NCBI RefSeq assembly: GCF_003403075.1
Contig: NZ_CP031557.1
Span: 124,001-188,000 of the forward strand
Direction: 5' to 3'
Length of the DNA stretch: 64,000 nucleotides
From: Flavobacterium psychrotrophum
Lineage (GTDB): Bacteria > Bacteroidota > Bacteroidia > Flavobacteriales > Flavobacteriaceae
Part shown: piece by piece, positions 52,986 to 62,469 of the stretch
How positions within the stretch are numbered: the stretch's first letter is position 1
Layout: each line of letters starts with the position of its first letter
Notes under the pieces: model-generated
Seen by the model: the letters and a program-made list of their open reading frames with translations, nothing else
The model's database searches: none
Told to the model about the DNA's origin: nothing
Position numbers and translations under genes: made by a program

Positions 52986-55586
52986 TTATTTAATCTCAAC
53001 TATTTTAAAATAATGGAGCATTGGGTTACATGATTCGCAGGCCTTTTTACTTAAGCCATGAATCAGCTTATCGGCTTCGCCATTATGAATTCGCATAGCC
53101 TTAATTTTTGTTTTACTTAAAAACTCCCTTGCTTGTGTTATATTCATGCTATTAGCTTTTAGGCCCAGCTGCTTTTCAGCTTCAAATAAAAATTCTGATA
53201 TGCAAACGGGTTCAGCGCATTTTCCATGTGTTGGCCTTCTTATAAGCCTGCCATTATCTATATCTTTAGCAATCTCTGTTAGCCATTCCTGTACTAATTT
53301 ATGCCTCCCTCCAACTATTTTACTCTTTGGCACCCCTTTAGATGTATAACTAATTACCTGATAAATTTTGTTATTGATCGGACCTTCTAAAACTGCTACA
53401 GCGCCCGGTCTTACTAAATCATCTTTCCATTTTGTTAATGCCTCATCTGCATATTCTTTTAGAAAGATAGCCATTTGTTTTTTCTTTAAGAAAATTTTTG
53501 GCTCACTATTTTTAGCTCTTTTTTTCCTTATTCCACCAGATCCTTCATCGAGTTCGGCCCTTTTTTCCAAATCGTCAAGGAAGTTGTCCTTTTCATCATC
53601 AGTGAGCTTACGCGATATTCCCTGTTCCTCATCAACGATAATCTCATCTAATTTTTGCTCTAACCTGGCGAGGTCCTCTTCTTTTTCAACAAGTTTACGC
53701 GCAGATTTTTTTAGCCCTGCTTTGATACTTGCTGTGATAACTCCCACCAACGAGGCCATTTCTAACCAGAACATATATTCACAAAAAGCCTGCCCATCTT
53801 CAGAATCTTCTGCCCCGGCAAGTTTTATTATAGCACTCGCCGCCCCGCCACTAATCTCTGCAATTGCGCCGATGGCCCTCAAAATGGTGAAACTGCGGAT
53901 GACACCCGCTGATAGTTCAGCTATAGTCCCTACACCACTGGCTATTGCAATAGCATCCAGTGCGTACGCACCGCCTGTTACTACATTGCTCCAAAACTGT
54001 TTATCACGGTTAGCGAGCAGCATAAAAGCAGGTATAATAGTGTCCAGCTTTAATTCAGCTTCCTGTTTGTCGAGGTTCTTAAGGTAAACAGGATGAAAAG
54101 GGTGGTACCAAAAATACTCAATAATTTCTTCTGTTTTTTCACCCGTTTTTGATGCGGAAGCCACCGTATGGTATTTCCCGGTTCCATAGGCCACCTGCAA
54201 GAGGCGTTCTTTTTGCGGCGTAGCTTCAAAAGTAGCCTTTGCGTTGCTAAAATAAAAGCCAAGCCATTTTTCAGATTCATACGGTAACATTAGCGGGCCA
54301 TCTGTTGCTGCAAATTCTTTATTTGCTTTTGGATCCGGATTTACAAAGCGCGATGCACGCCATGCGGTATTTACCATCTGTATAAATTTATCGCCATTGT
54401 CACCGTGGATCCTGTCGTAGAGATACTCTAACAATAACTTGCCTTTTTCATCCACTTTTTTAGCAAGCCGTTCAATAAATTTAGTTTGCTGACCTTCCTT
54501 TTGTAATATCGTTTCGAGCAATTTTATAAAAATGTTCTCCTCAGCAATTCCCAGCTTATTGGTCAGACTGTTTCTGCGAATACCCTCGTTCACTAGCATC
54601 CAAAGCACATCAGTACTCAATTCTACCGCTACCTCGGCAGGCAGGTAATTAAGAATCTTCATGGCGTCGAGATAGTACATACGGGAGTTATTGCTTACAA
54701 GCCGCTCCACAGGGCGCAATATCTGATCCCGGAACTGACTTCTGAAGGTGTCTCTTAAGACATTATCTTCCGATGATGAAAGGCTAAAGCCTTCTTTGAA
54801 AAGCGTTGTATTTAAAAATGACAGCAGCCCACCGATACTGCCAAATTTAATTATAAGGGCACAATCTGAATCCGCTATACCAAAGGAAGGCTGATATCCT
54901 TTTTTATGGAATACATACCTTAAAGTAAATGTAGTTGTGGCTAGGTCCGCCTCCATCAGAGGTATAAGCCACATAACACCCGGAATATCGGATTTTTTAA
55001 GCGTTACCTTCCTGTCCGACCTATAAAAGATTGCGTCTGTATATCCAAGTATGTTTACAATGTTAGCAAACAATGTTTTTTCATTCGCAAACAGGTATTC
55101 GTACTCTCCGCTTTCAATATCTTTAATATATTGTTCCTGATCGTTTATGTCAATTGTATCTGGAAATGTGATTATTTCATCCAAGATTTCCGAAATATAG
55201 ACTACCCTGTTTTTCGACTTATCGTAGACGTATGCATCATACTGGAAAACAACCGGGTAATCTACAAGTTGCGCAATAGGAGGATTTTCTATTTGCTCAG
55301 TGTAAAGGTTGAAGTAGTCATTCGTTTGAGTTTGTACAAAATATTTCCTCGTATTAACGGTTTCTAAAACGTAGATGTGTGTTGGGTTAAAGTCGTCAAA
55401 AATATAGGAGAGCCTACGATACGTTGCAGTATCATAATCAAAGATTTCATTTGTTACAAGATAGTTCTCTCCACCATCTTCCAGATAGTTTAATTGCACC
55501 TCACTGGATGGCTGTACGTTTTTATTGGCTATTTCCGAGCGCCGGTTTAAGCGCAGGAATTCAATGAGATTACTGATAGCTCCCAT
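52986..55586 (-). CDS. Polymorphic toxin with C-terminal deaminase-like domain
   Basis: 866 residues from MGAISNLIEFLRLNRRSE (a longer frame to 55682 lies inside an intercistronic hairpin). The N-terminal ~500 residues are unrecognised and carry no signal peptide. A Gly/Ala-rich hydrophobic region follows (about 535-600, ALDAIAIASGVGTIAELSAG) and then a charged coiled-coil linker. The last ~140 residues resemble the YwqJ-like deaminase fold: HGKCAEPVCISEF (about 787-799) gives the His/Cys-Ala-Glu zinc site and ACESCNP (about 849-855) the CxxC pair. Deaminase toxins of this kind edit nucleic-acid bases or free nucleotides. The gene is followed by a SUKH-like immunity gene. Confidence 0.65.
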   Translation of the reverse strand: MGAISNLIEFLRLNRRSEIANKNVQPSSEVQLNYLEDGGENYLVTNEIFDYDTATYRRLSYIFDDFNPTHIYVLETVNTRKYFVQTQTNDYFNLYTEQIENPPIAQLVDYPVVFQYDAYVYDKSKNRVVYISEILDEIITFPDTIDINDQEQYIKDIESGEYEYLFANEKTLFANIVNILGYTDAIFYRSDRKVTLKKSDIPGVMWLIPLMEADLATTTFTLRYVFHKKGYQPSFGIADSDCALIIKFGSIGGLLSFLNTTLFKEGFSLSSSEDNVLRDTFRSQFRDQILRPVERLVSNNSRMYYLDAMKILNYLPAEVAVELSTDVLWMLVNEGIRRNSLTNKLGIAEENIFIKLLETILQKEGQQTKFIERLAKKVDEKGKLLLEYLYDRIHGDNGDKFIQMVNTAWRASRFVNPDPKANKEFAATDGPLMLPYESEKWLGFYFSNAKATFEATPQKERLLQVAYGTGKYHTVASASKTGEKTEEIIEYFWYHPFHPVYLKNLDKQEAELKLDTIIPAFMLLANRDKQFWSNVVTGGAYALDAIAIASGVGTIAELSAGVIRSFTILRAIGAIAEISGGAASAIIKLAGAEDSEDGQAFCEYMFWLEMASLVGVITASIKAGLKKSARKLVEKEEDLARLEQKLDEIIVDEEQGISRKLTDDEKDNFLDDLEKRAELDEGSGGIRKKRAKNSEPKIFLKKKQMAIFLKEYADEALTKWKDDLVRPGAVAVLEGPINNKIYQVISYTSKGVPKSKIVGGRHKLVQEWLTEIAKDIDNGRLIRRPTHGKCAEPVCISEFLFEAEKQLGLKANSMNITQAREFLSKTKIKAMRIHNGEADKLIHGLSKKACESCNPMLHYFKIVEIK

Positions 55587-55672
55587 TATGTAGTTTTTAT
55601 CAAATATCTGGTGTAATGGAAAATTATTCGAAAAGCACCTTGTAAAAAAGGTTACAACCGAATTAATTAAGA

Positions 55673-55697
55673 ACCCCCGCATTATACATGCAGGGGT
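55673..55697 (-). terminator. Intercistronic hairpin between the two large cargo genes
   Basis: On the minus strand ACCCCTGCAT and ATGCGGGGGT (one T-G pair) form a 10-bp stem with a short loop. It starts about 11 nt past the stop of the 1287-residue gene, with a short T-containing tail. It may limit read-through from the large upstream gene into the toxin gene. Confidence 0.65.
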
Positions 55698-55707
55698 ATA
55701 AAAATTA

Positions 55708-58700
55708 TTAGCCTTTAAATTCTACCGCAATGTTTACTTCCAGTACTTCACCTTCATGGAGAAATACTACGGATTCTTTTGTTCCCTCTACGAGTACATA
55801 CTGAGGTTCAACGAGAACCTGGCCTGAATCGATGACCAAAACATATTTTCCGGGTACTATTGGGCCTAATTCCCATCGCTCATCTATGGTGTAGGCAACA
55901 TCTACAATAAAGCCATTTATATCCTGTAATTCCACTCGGATGTTCCTTTCTTTGACGCCTCTGATAACCCCGCGTACTCCTGATGACGGCTTAATGACCG
56001 GCACAGGGATATCAGTATCGCTGCTGAGTTGCGCCTGGGTAATTTCGAAATTATCACTGCAGGGTACCTCAAGCGGATTTTCAAGGTCAGTATCACCGCA
56101 ATTGCACGGTAATGCACGCTCCACCTTTAGTCCAATACTGTCTGCCTGAAGGATGGTAAGATCGGTCGGTAGGCGCGTAATCCATGCTTTTCCTACTTTA
56201 ACAGGCTTTTTATCAACGGCCCTGATCTGCCTTACCACATCCATGTAATTATCATCATCGATTTCAGGGACCTGGCCGCCATTCCATATTTCTCCGGTTT
56301 TTAAATAACGTTTAACCGCTTCTTCAAAGCCCGGTTTTACGGTAACGGTTACTTTTGCCATACCTGCCTGCATGAAGTTCCTGAAAATCGGATCGCTGTT
56401 CTCATCAAACTGGTACATCTTATTCCAGCGGTCCCTTGACCCCCAGTAGTAAGGATAAAAATTATAGGACATAATATCCCACTCAAAAGCAGACTCTATG
56501 AACTGGACAAATGCTCCATAGTTGCTAAGCTTACTGTTAACAGTAACTTCGTAATTTGAAAAAGTACTACCGGTAAACAGGCTTTTACCATAGGTATCAT
56601 CACTATTAGGGTTTTGGTCAATAAGGTATGAAATACAGTTTTTCCTAAGTATTACATTTTCAATCTGGCGGTAGAATCCGGGATTTGTCTTTTTAGTCTC
56701 AAGGGCAATCGCTGTTTCTTTGGCTTCCTGCTCATTATATTTCGCAACCGCATCTTCATAAGCTTTCATGATCGCGTTGAACGAACGTTGCTCCCATCCT
56801 TTTATAAGAGATTCTGTAGCAGTACAGCTAACAGCTACTGTTGCCTGAAATGAATAATACCTATCTGTAGCTATAGATATTGGCACTGTCTTGGTGAAAC
56901 CTCCGCATTCAAAGCCGTAAGAAATACCATCAATGGCTGTAGAATAATTTAACGGTGGATAGCCTTTTGTACCTACTGCAATATACATAGTGGCACCGCT
57001 GCTTATTTTACCTTTTGCATTAACAGTGCACCATACAGAGCGGTATCCTTCAGGAATCTCAACTTCATCCTTCAGGCCGGCACCACTTGAGTTGTCTTTT
57101 GGATTTGCCGTTTCCTTACCATAGGCAAGCGCCTTACCAACTGTGACTGTAGTGTCGGGATAAGGCTCAATCTCCGCATTGTACATCCCGGCCCAATACG
57201 CGGCCTTTGTTTCATTAATGTAAGAATAGTCCGGCATACCAAGGTAGCCCGTAACTTTTCTTGGATCTACGGGCTTAGTAAGTAATACCAGATCTTTCTC
57301 CGGTGTTTGCGTGCCAACGGTCATGCCTAATTCATGCAGGCGGCCGGGTTCGGGGACCATGAACTCAAAAGTAAGGCGCCTTCCATAGTTTACAATCTGG
57401 TTTTTGTAGAGCTTATCTACCCATCGGTAGACACCAACAACGTGGTCGCTTCCCTGGCGGTTATCAAAGCCGTGTTTATTATTCTCTTCAAATTCTTCGA
57501 TAACCTTGCGGATACGTTCTTCCTTAACCTTGCTTACCACGCGGTCCATAGCCCTTTGGGTTATTTCCTTCGCTTTGGTAACCGCCAAATTGGTGCTGTT
57601 TTCCGAAGATGTGCTGTTGGCAAAAGAAAGTCCTGCATCGGCATGGAAGGAGCCACCAAAAGCTTCCCCGGTTACCCCTGCATTGGCATAACCTGATGCT
57701 TCTTTGCTTTGCTGTATTACCTGCGCGATTTCGCTGTGCATTTCAAAGCGGTCGGTCGATGTTGTATCAGTAAGCTTTTCTTTTTCTGTTTCACTTGAAG
57801 TTGTAGTGGTGTCTTCCGTGCGAAGCAGCCTTCTTGATGCTTTTTCTTTATATTCGCGGGCCATCACATTTTCAATATGTGATACTTCGCCTTCGATGTA
57901 GCAATGTACTGATTGTTCTACCTTTAAATAGTCGGCAATACCTAACTGTCTAAGCCCAAATCCGGAAGGCACAAAATGCTTCACAGCAGTTGTTGAAGAT
58001 GTACTTGCTGTCCTTGCTACAGATGGCTGCTGGAAATATCCCTTTTGAGTAAATTGCAGGGCGGCTTCAATATCCTTGATACTTTTAACTTCCCCTGAAG
58101 AAAGGTAAAGATCAAAATCAATAACCGGCCCGTTTTGCAGGTTTTCGTCGGCAAAAGTAAATGCGTAAACCCCTGCAAGTTGCTGTCCGGTGCCAGTAGC
58201 TGCAACGACAGGCTTGTTTATAACAGATTTTGTGGTTTTACCATCCAGCGTTTGGCTTACCCCAACTTTAATGATGTTTTGACCTTCCGGCAGCCACGTA
58301 TAAATATCATAAAGAAATGTAAGCCCTGATTGTACACCACAAACAGCGTAGTGATTCTGGTCGCCCGGAAGGGACATTCCATCTTCGCTCACAGGAATCC
58401 TTACCCCTGCGATACTTACCTGGGTCTGACCGACTATGGTATTTTCTCCAATCGTCTTATTATTATCTGCAATAAATTTTTTAACGGTTTTACAAAGACT
58501 ATCATACGATCCATGCTCCTCAATAAGCATTTCCTTTGTTACGCCGGTTTTTTGACCTGAGGCAGCGGCAGCATAATTATAGCCCAGTGCCTCGGTAAGT
58601 GCAGTATAACTCTCGGGAGTTAAACTACTTTTAATTGACGTTGGTGTAATCTCAGGTTCAAAGCTAAAATCAAGATCCGGCAATGTTGGATAAGGTATTG

Positions 58701-59571
58701 CATCAGGCTGTTGACAGGGATCTTCCGGATTAAATACTGTACCGGCTTCTCTTACCTGGCAAAAGTTTTTACGTGCATCCTCAACATCCTTATAGTACTT
58801 GTCCAATGTTGCCTTTACCGAATTGCCGTGCAGCTTAAGATTAGCGTCGTAAGCTTTCTGATAGGATGTTTTATAGGACCTCTCCAGTTTTTGCAGTTCC
58901 TTTAACAGAACCTCACCCTGTTTGCTTTTATGGTTGGCCTTAGTAATTAAAGCCTGTCTCTTTTGCAAGCCTTTAGGCGCTTCGGTTATTACTGCTTCGG
59001 TATCTTCTGAATCGCTGTCATTCAGCAGATCTTCGGTAAATAATTGTGAAGGTAGCGCAATATTTGCGTACGTTAGTTCGCTATTAAAATCTGCATCGCC
59101 TTTTTTCAAAGAGCGCACCACATGGTTTGCAAGGAGCATTTGCATTACAGCCTCCTTGATGTAAAAAGAATCTTTAGTAGTGATCTGGTAGAACAAGTTA
59201 TTCCAAAGTTTCGCTTCATTAGCTGTATCTATTGGTTTTGCAATTTTAGCTACCTGTTGTTCCAGTTCGGCATTTGTAGCGGTACTCCTGTTCTTTAAAA
59301 TCCAGTCTCCAAGTTCATGAAGAGGCTGGGCAAGCGCAATGGCATCGTTTTGCGATTTTAGTGCATCTTTGAATTGCAGGGAAGCTTCCCGTAAAGCCTG
59401 TGCTTTTGTAATGCCCTCAGCACGCGTGTTTACAAAGTTATAATACAAAGATGTTTGCAGTGCTGCTGGTGCAAGGACAAAATTAACGGGCATTGTTGCG
59501 ATTCGCCTGGGCTCAGGGTTGCGTACATTTACAAACCTGAAAAGTGTTGAAGCAATTTCATTTTTGCTCAT
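55708..59571 (-). CDS. Very large cargo protein of unknown type, partner of the toxin
   Basis: 1287 residues, not recognised. There is no signal peptide or membrane helix. The N-terminal region (about 1-290) is helical with coiled-coil character (KGLQKRQALITKANHKSKQG). The middle (about 560-760) is a Ser/Thr-rich, Ala-rich segment (TEDTTTTSSETEKEKLTDTT) followed by helices (MDRVVSKVKEERIRKVIEEF). The C-terminal ~90 residues are a beta-sandwich-like end (ELQDINGFIVDVAYTIDE). It is encoded just upstream of the toxin gene in the same operon, so it may carry, deliver or scaffold the toxin. No RHS, VgrG or T9SS domain is seen. Confidence 0.75.
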   Translation of the reverse strand: MSKNEIASTLFRFVNVRNPEPRRIATMPVNFVLAPAALQTSLYYNFVNTRAEGITKAQALREASLQFKDALKSQNDAIALAQPLHELGDWILKNRSTATNAELEQQVAKIAKPIDTANEAKLWNNLFYQITTKDSFYIKEAVMQMLLANHVVRSLKKGDADFNSELTYANIALPSQLFTEDLLNDSDSEDTEAVITEAPKGLQKRQALITKANHKSKQGEVLLKELQKLERSYKTSYQKAYDANLKLHGNSVKATLDKYYKDVEDARKNFCQVREAGTVFNPEDPCQQPDAIPYPTLPDLDFSFEPEITPTSIKSSLTPESYTALTEALGYNYAAAASGQKTGVTKEMLIEEHGSYDSLCKTVKKFIADNNKTIGENTIVGQTQVSIAGVRIPVSEDGMSLPGDQNHYAVCGVQSGLTFLYDIYTWLPEGQNIIKVGVSQTLDGKTTKSVINKPVVAATGTGQQLAGVYAFTFADENLQNGPVIDFDLYLSSGEVKSIKDIEAALQFTQKGYFQQPSVARTASTSSTTAVKHFVPSGFGLRQLGIADYLKVEQSVHCYIEGEVSHIENVMAREYKEKASRRLLRTEDTTTTSSETEKEKLTDTTSTDRFEMHSEIAQVIQQSKEASGYANAGVTGEAFGGSFHADAGLSFANSTSSENSTNLAVTKAKEITQRAMDRVVSKVKEERIRKVIEEFEENNKHGFDNRQGSDHVVGVYRWVDKLYKNQIVNYGRRLTFEFMVPEPGRLHELGMTVGTQTPEKDLVLLTKPVDPRKVTGYLGMPDYSYINETKAAYWAGMYNAEIEPYPDTTVTVGKALAYGKETANPKDNSSGAGLKDEVEIPEGYRSVWCTVNAKGKISSGATMYIAVGTKGYPPLNYSTAIDGISYGFECGGFTKTVPISIATDRYYSFQATVAVSCTATESLIKGWEQRSFNAIMKAYEDAVAKYNEQEAKETAIALETKKTNPGFYRQIENVILRKNCISYLIDQNPNSDDTYGKSLFTGSTFSNYEVTVNSKLSNYGAFVQFIESAFEWDIMSYNFYPYYWGSRDRWNKMYQFDENSDPIFRNFMQAGMAKVTVTVKPGFEEAVKRYLKTGEIWNGGQVPEIDDDNYMDVVRQIRAVDKKPVKVGKAWITRLPTDLTILQADSIGLKVERALPCNCGDTDLENPLEVPCSDNFEITQAQLSSDTDIPVPVIKPSSGVRGVIRGVKERNIRVELQDINGFIVDVAYTIDERWELGPIVPGKYVLVIDSGQVLVEPQYVLVEGTKESVVFLHEGEVLEVNIAVEFKG

Positions 59572-59946
59572 TTAAGTAAAAATAATGCAAATATCGGGGG
59601 ATGTTAAGGCAAGGCCTAAACGGGAAAACTTGAAGGGTAATTTGATTTGACCAAAACGGCCGTCTATTTATTATAATCTGCAGATTATATTGAAGTATTG
59701 AAATGCAAAGGTACGCATAAATTTACTAATGGCAAAATTTAAATAATAAATTTTAACTTCGATAAGTGTTGTAGATTTTAAAACATTCATTAACAGGTAG
59801 TAAGTGATTTAAAAAATATAAAGATAATATAATGTCCTTACAAGAGGATAAATAAGAATCCTTTACAAAGCTAATGCTCTTCCAGTTGGCTAAAGTTATA
59901 TTTAAATATATAACCCGATAATCCGGTAAATAATTTTCTTATTTAA
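59572..59946. other. Regulatory gap upstream of the cargo operon
   Basis: 375 bp, AT-rich, with no ORF or RNA gene recognised. It contains the 18-bp palindrome listed separately and, at about 59600, a near-match to TAnnTTTG (ATATTTG) on the minus strand that could serve the 1287-residue gene. Confidence 0.5.
59672..59689. promoter_or_regulatory. 18-bp perfect palindrome upstream of the cargo operon
   Basis: TATAATCTGCAGATTATA is perfectly symmetric, ~100 nt upstream of the 1287-residue gene start. It is a likely operator. The two small DNA-binding-type genes just beyond (59947-60517) are candidates to act on it. Confidence 0.5.
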
Positions 59947-60261
59947 TTATCTCTGTTTTATGAATAACAACTCGACTTCACTTCTATACCCAGGATGATA
60001 ACAGGGTGTATAGCGGATGTACCCCATTACCTGAAGTTCTTTAAAGTATTTATGGTATGTTGGTAAAGTCTTGACATGCGAAAGTGCCATGATTTTACTA
60101 CGGCTAACCTTGATGTTTTTTGACTGCCCCTGCATGTAGCCAAGGTACAAGATGGCACTAAGCAACGCAAAGTGCCATACGTTCAGGGAGGTGTCACGCT
60201 CAAATAGCTTCAGGTATTTTAAAAGGCTTTGCAGTTCCATACGCCAACTATTTGTCATCAA
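59947..60261 (-). CDS. Small winged-helix-like protein of mobile elements
   Basis: 104 residues. The helical N-terminal half (LNVWHFALLSAILYLGYMQG) is followed by a basic segment (SKNIKVSRSKIMALSHVKTL) and a wing-like C-terminus (YIRYTPCYHPGYRSEVELLF). The type is seen in Bacteroidota mobile elements and probably binds DNA. It overlaps the upstream HTH gene by 14 nt, so the two are co-translated. Function unknown. Confidence 0.6.
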   Translation of the reverse strand: MMTNSWRMELQSLLKYLKLFERDTSLNVWHFALLSAILYLGYMQGQSKNIKVSRSKIMALSHVKTLPTYHKYFKELQVMGYIRYTPCYHPGYRSEVELLFIKQR

Positions 60262-60517
60262 ACAAATTCATGATGTCTACCTTGCTGTAGTAATAGGAAC
60301 CCAGTACTTTTTTAAAGCGTATCTTTCCGGTGATGCGCAGGTTTTGCAGCGAGCCTGCCGATATATCCAGTAGTTTGCGTACCACACGGCTTTTAAGCCA
60401 GTCCAGTACCGGTTTATTGTGCTGTTCCTTTTTAGACTCTTCAATGATTTTACGGAAATCATTCATCATGACAAGGCCAAATTGCCTCAGGTCATCTTTT
60501 GTAACATACTCGCTCAT
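60248..60517 (-). CDS. Small MerR/excisionase-like HTH protein
   Basis: 89 residues from MSEYVTKDDLRQFG. The C-terminal half holds a MerR-type HTH pattern (LDISAGSLQNLRITGKIRFK, KVLGSYYYSKVDIM), as in excisionase-like proteins of Bacteroidota elements. It may regulate excision or transfer genes. It overlaps the downstream small gene. Confidence 0.75.
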   Translation of the reverse strand: MSEYVTKDDLRQFGLVMMNDFRKIIEESKKEQHNKPVLDWLKSRVVRKLLDISAGSLQNLRITGKIRFKKVLGSYYYSKVDIMNLFDDK

Positions 60518-60676
60518 CACCATTCCATTTTCAGTTTATAGTCCTAAAATAATTATAGTAATTGTTGGCTTTGTATTTCTACCACTCACTGGCAGTATAT
60601 GTCTTTAACTGGTATTGGAAACAAAAAGGCACTCCCTTCCTTCGTCGGGAAAGCCTCTTAGTTTTGGTACGGTATT

Positions 60677-60721
60677 GCCGATTTGCAACTACGCTCCTTC
60701 GTCTCTTCGCTGCAAAACGGC
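60677..60721. repeat. Inverted repeat between the HTH gene and mobB
   Basis: GCCGATTTGCA (60677-60687) and TGCAAAACGGC (60711-60721) match in inverted orientation at 10 of 11 positions. No T-run follows on either strand. The surrounding 60524-60746 region is gene-free. Confidence 0.5.
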
Positions 60722-60746
60722 AGGTTGTTTCCGTGAGATCGTCCGG

Positions 60747-62024
60747 CTATCTCCTTAATCCTTTTGATTTCTTTTTCATTTGCCGTGCAAATGCTTCTTC
60801 CTCATAATCCTCGCCTTGCGTTTGCGGCAATAAGCCACCGAATATTTCTGAAATAATATTTGAAGCATTTGAAAGTGATGGATTGATTTGATTTTCAGTA
60901 GTTTTGTTCTGAGTAACAGAGTGAGTAGTATTGGTAGCCAATTTTTCTGAGCTTGGAGGTAAATCAATTTTTGGTTTTATACCATTATTCCACCAGTCAT
61001 TGAATACACCGGCACTGAGGGTTTTGCCAAGTTGGGAACCATTCCATACGGATCGGGATTGGTGGTCGATAAATGTAATTCCGTAGATACGGTTATCGGC
61101 TGTCCGTCGTAAAACCGTATTAATTCCATTGCTTTTTAATCTTGCTTTGAAATCATCCTCACCGGTGGCAGCTTGTATGGATTTCTCTATGGTGGTTTTA
61201 AGGGTTGTCCTAACCGGGCTATTTTGTAACTGCTCCATTGATTTGTTGAAATGCAATTGCAGTTCGTTATAACCTGCACTTTTTCCAAACAAAGAAGCTT
61301 TAAACGGATTGCTTGCTTTTTCTGCTTTTTCGTTCAGCGCAAAATAGACCAGCCCCTGCCGGGCTTTCCCGTTGTACTGACCTTTTACCTCTTCAACGGT
61401 AATGTTGAATAACGATAGCAGGGCATTATAGGTTCCGAGTGTTGGGTATTTGTAATATTTCGGCAGGTAGCGGATAACGGCCGCCATTTGGCTTTTGATA
61501 TCGCCTGCGTTATAGTTGACCGGTTTAAAGATAAGCTCTGTTTGATTTTGCCTCTTTTCGACAGCACTTTTTAAAGTATACTTTTCTTCCAGTTCCCTAC
61601 AGGCTGCCATAGACTTTCGTCGTTCAAAGGCATCCGAAATTTTCCTTCCTTCTTCATCCACACAAACAGTTACAATATGTATGTGGCTGCGTTCAATGTC
61701 ATTGTGCCTAAATACAATGAATGGCTGTTGGCCATAACCCATTTTTTCCATGTAGTCTTTAGCAATGGCTTTGTAATCACTTTCGTTGATTTTATCGTTG
61801 GGGTCAGGATTAATCGAGATATGCACTACAGGCTTTTCAGTTTTCCTGTTGGCAACGAGATGTGCTTGGAATGAGTTAAAAATTTGTGGAATGGTAAACG
61901 AACCGTCCGGCGATTCTATGATTTTTTGGCCTGCCAATACCGCAGCGGTATTGTTCGTCACTTTATCCATGTTGTAGGATAGCGCACCGAACAGGCTTCT
62001 GCCCCTGCCAATCTTTGCTACCAT
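60747..62024 (-). CDS. mobB: Relaxase (MobB-type)
   Basis: 425 residues. The relaxase domain fills the first ~250: probable nicking Tyr17 in GRGRSLFGALSYN, and the metal-binding HxH in RSHIHIVTVCVD. The C-terminal third is basic and low-complexity. It nicks at oriT and leads the strand in transfer. It starts 2 nt after mobA. No coupling-protein gene (MobC/T4CP) follows, so transfer would need a helper. Confidence 0.9.
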   Translation of the reverse strand: MVAKIGRGRSLFGALSYNMDKVTNNTAAVLAGQKIIESPDGSFTIPQIFNSFQAHLVANRKTEKPVVHISINPDPNDKINESDYKAIAKDYMEKMGYGQQPFIVFRHNDIERSHIHIVTVCVDEEGRKISDAFERRKSMAACRELEEKYTLKSAVEKRQNQTELIFKPVNYNAGDIKSQMAAVIRYLPKYYKYPTLGTYNALLSLFNITVEEVKGQYNGKARQGLVYFALNEKAEKASNPFKASLFGKSAGYNELQLHFNKSMEQLQNSPVRTTLKTTIEKSIQAATGEDDFKARLKSNGINTVLRRTADNRIYGITFIDHQSRSVWNGSQLGKTLSAGVFNDWWNNGIKPKIDLPPSSEKLATNTTHSVTQNKTTENQINPSLSNASNIISEIFGGLLPQTQGEDYEEEAFARQMKKKSKGLRR

Positions 62025-62026
62025 TG

Positions 62027-62458
62027 TTACTTATTAAGATGGTTGGCTTCAAATTCACCGGTGAGTGTAATTATCTTTTTGCCGAGGACTGAAAGTTCAA
62101 TGGTTTGTTGTTCCAGTTTGTACAATGCAGCTGCCGCTTTTTTTTCGGAAAAATTGCTGTATAGCATTTTAATCACCTGGTTGTAGTTGACCCCGATGGC
62201 ACGGAACTGCCCGAACAGTCCTGTCAGTTTCACATGGTAATCCATTGCTGCCTTGTCAATTTTTACTGTAGTAATTGTTTTTTGGAAAATACAGGCGGTT
62301 ATAAAGTGAGCCATCACATTCATCCCGGATTTTTCAAACAAGGATAGGAATTTTGCATTTTCCGCAGCCGTCAAACTTATGGAATAACGATAAATAGCAC
62401 GGTCATCTTTGGGATGCCTGCCACCTTTGTACTTTTTATCCGGGCTATCATTTTCCAT
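62027..62458 (-). CDS. mobA: Relaxosome accessory protein (MobA/MobC-like)
   Basis: 143 residues. An N-terminal ribbon-helix-helix-like DNA-binding segment (YRYSISLTAAENAKFLSLFE) is followed by two long helices (KKAAAALYKLEQQTIELSVL). It would bind oriT DNA with the relaxase. First gene of the mob operon; the inverted repeats just upstream are the likely oriT. Confidence 0.85.
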   Translation of the reverse strand: MENDSPDKKYKGGRHPKDDRAIYRYSISLTAAENAKFLSLFEKSGMNVMAHFITACIFQKTITTVKIDKAAMDYHVKLTGLFGQFRAIGVNYNQVIKMLYSNFSEKKAAAALYKLEQQTIELSVLGKKIITLTGEFEANHLNK

Positions 62459-62469
62459 TTACGGTTTTA

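Noticed and set aside
55587..55682. Longer N-terminus for the toxin protein
   Set aside because: The extra codons pass through a hairpin after the upstream gene; the ATG at 55584-55586 gives a plausible start and a normal protein beginning.
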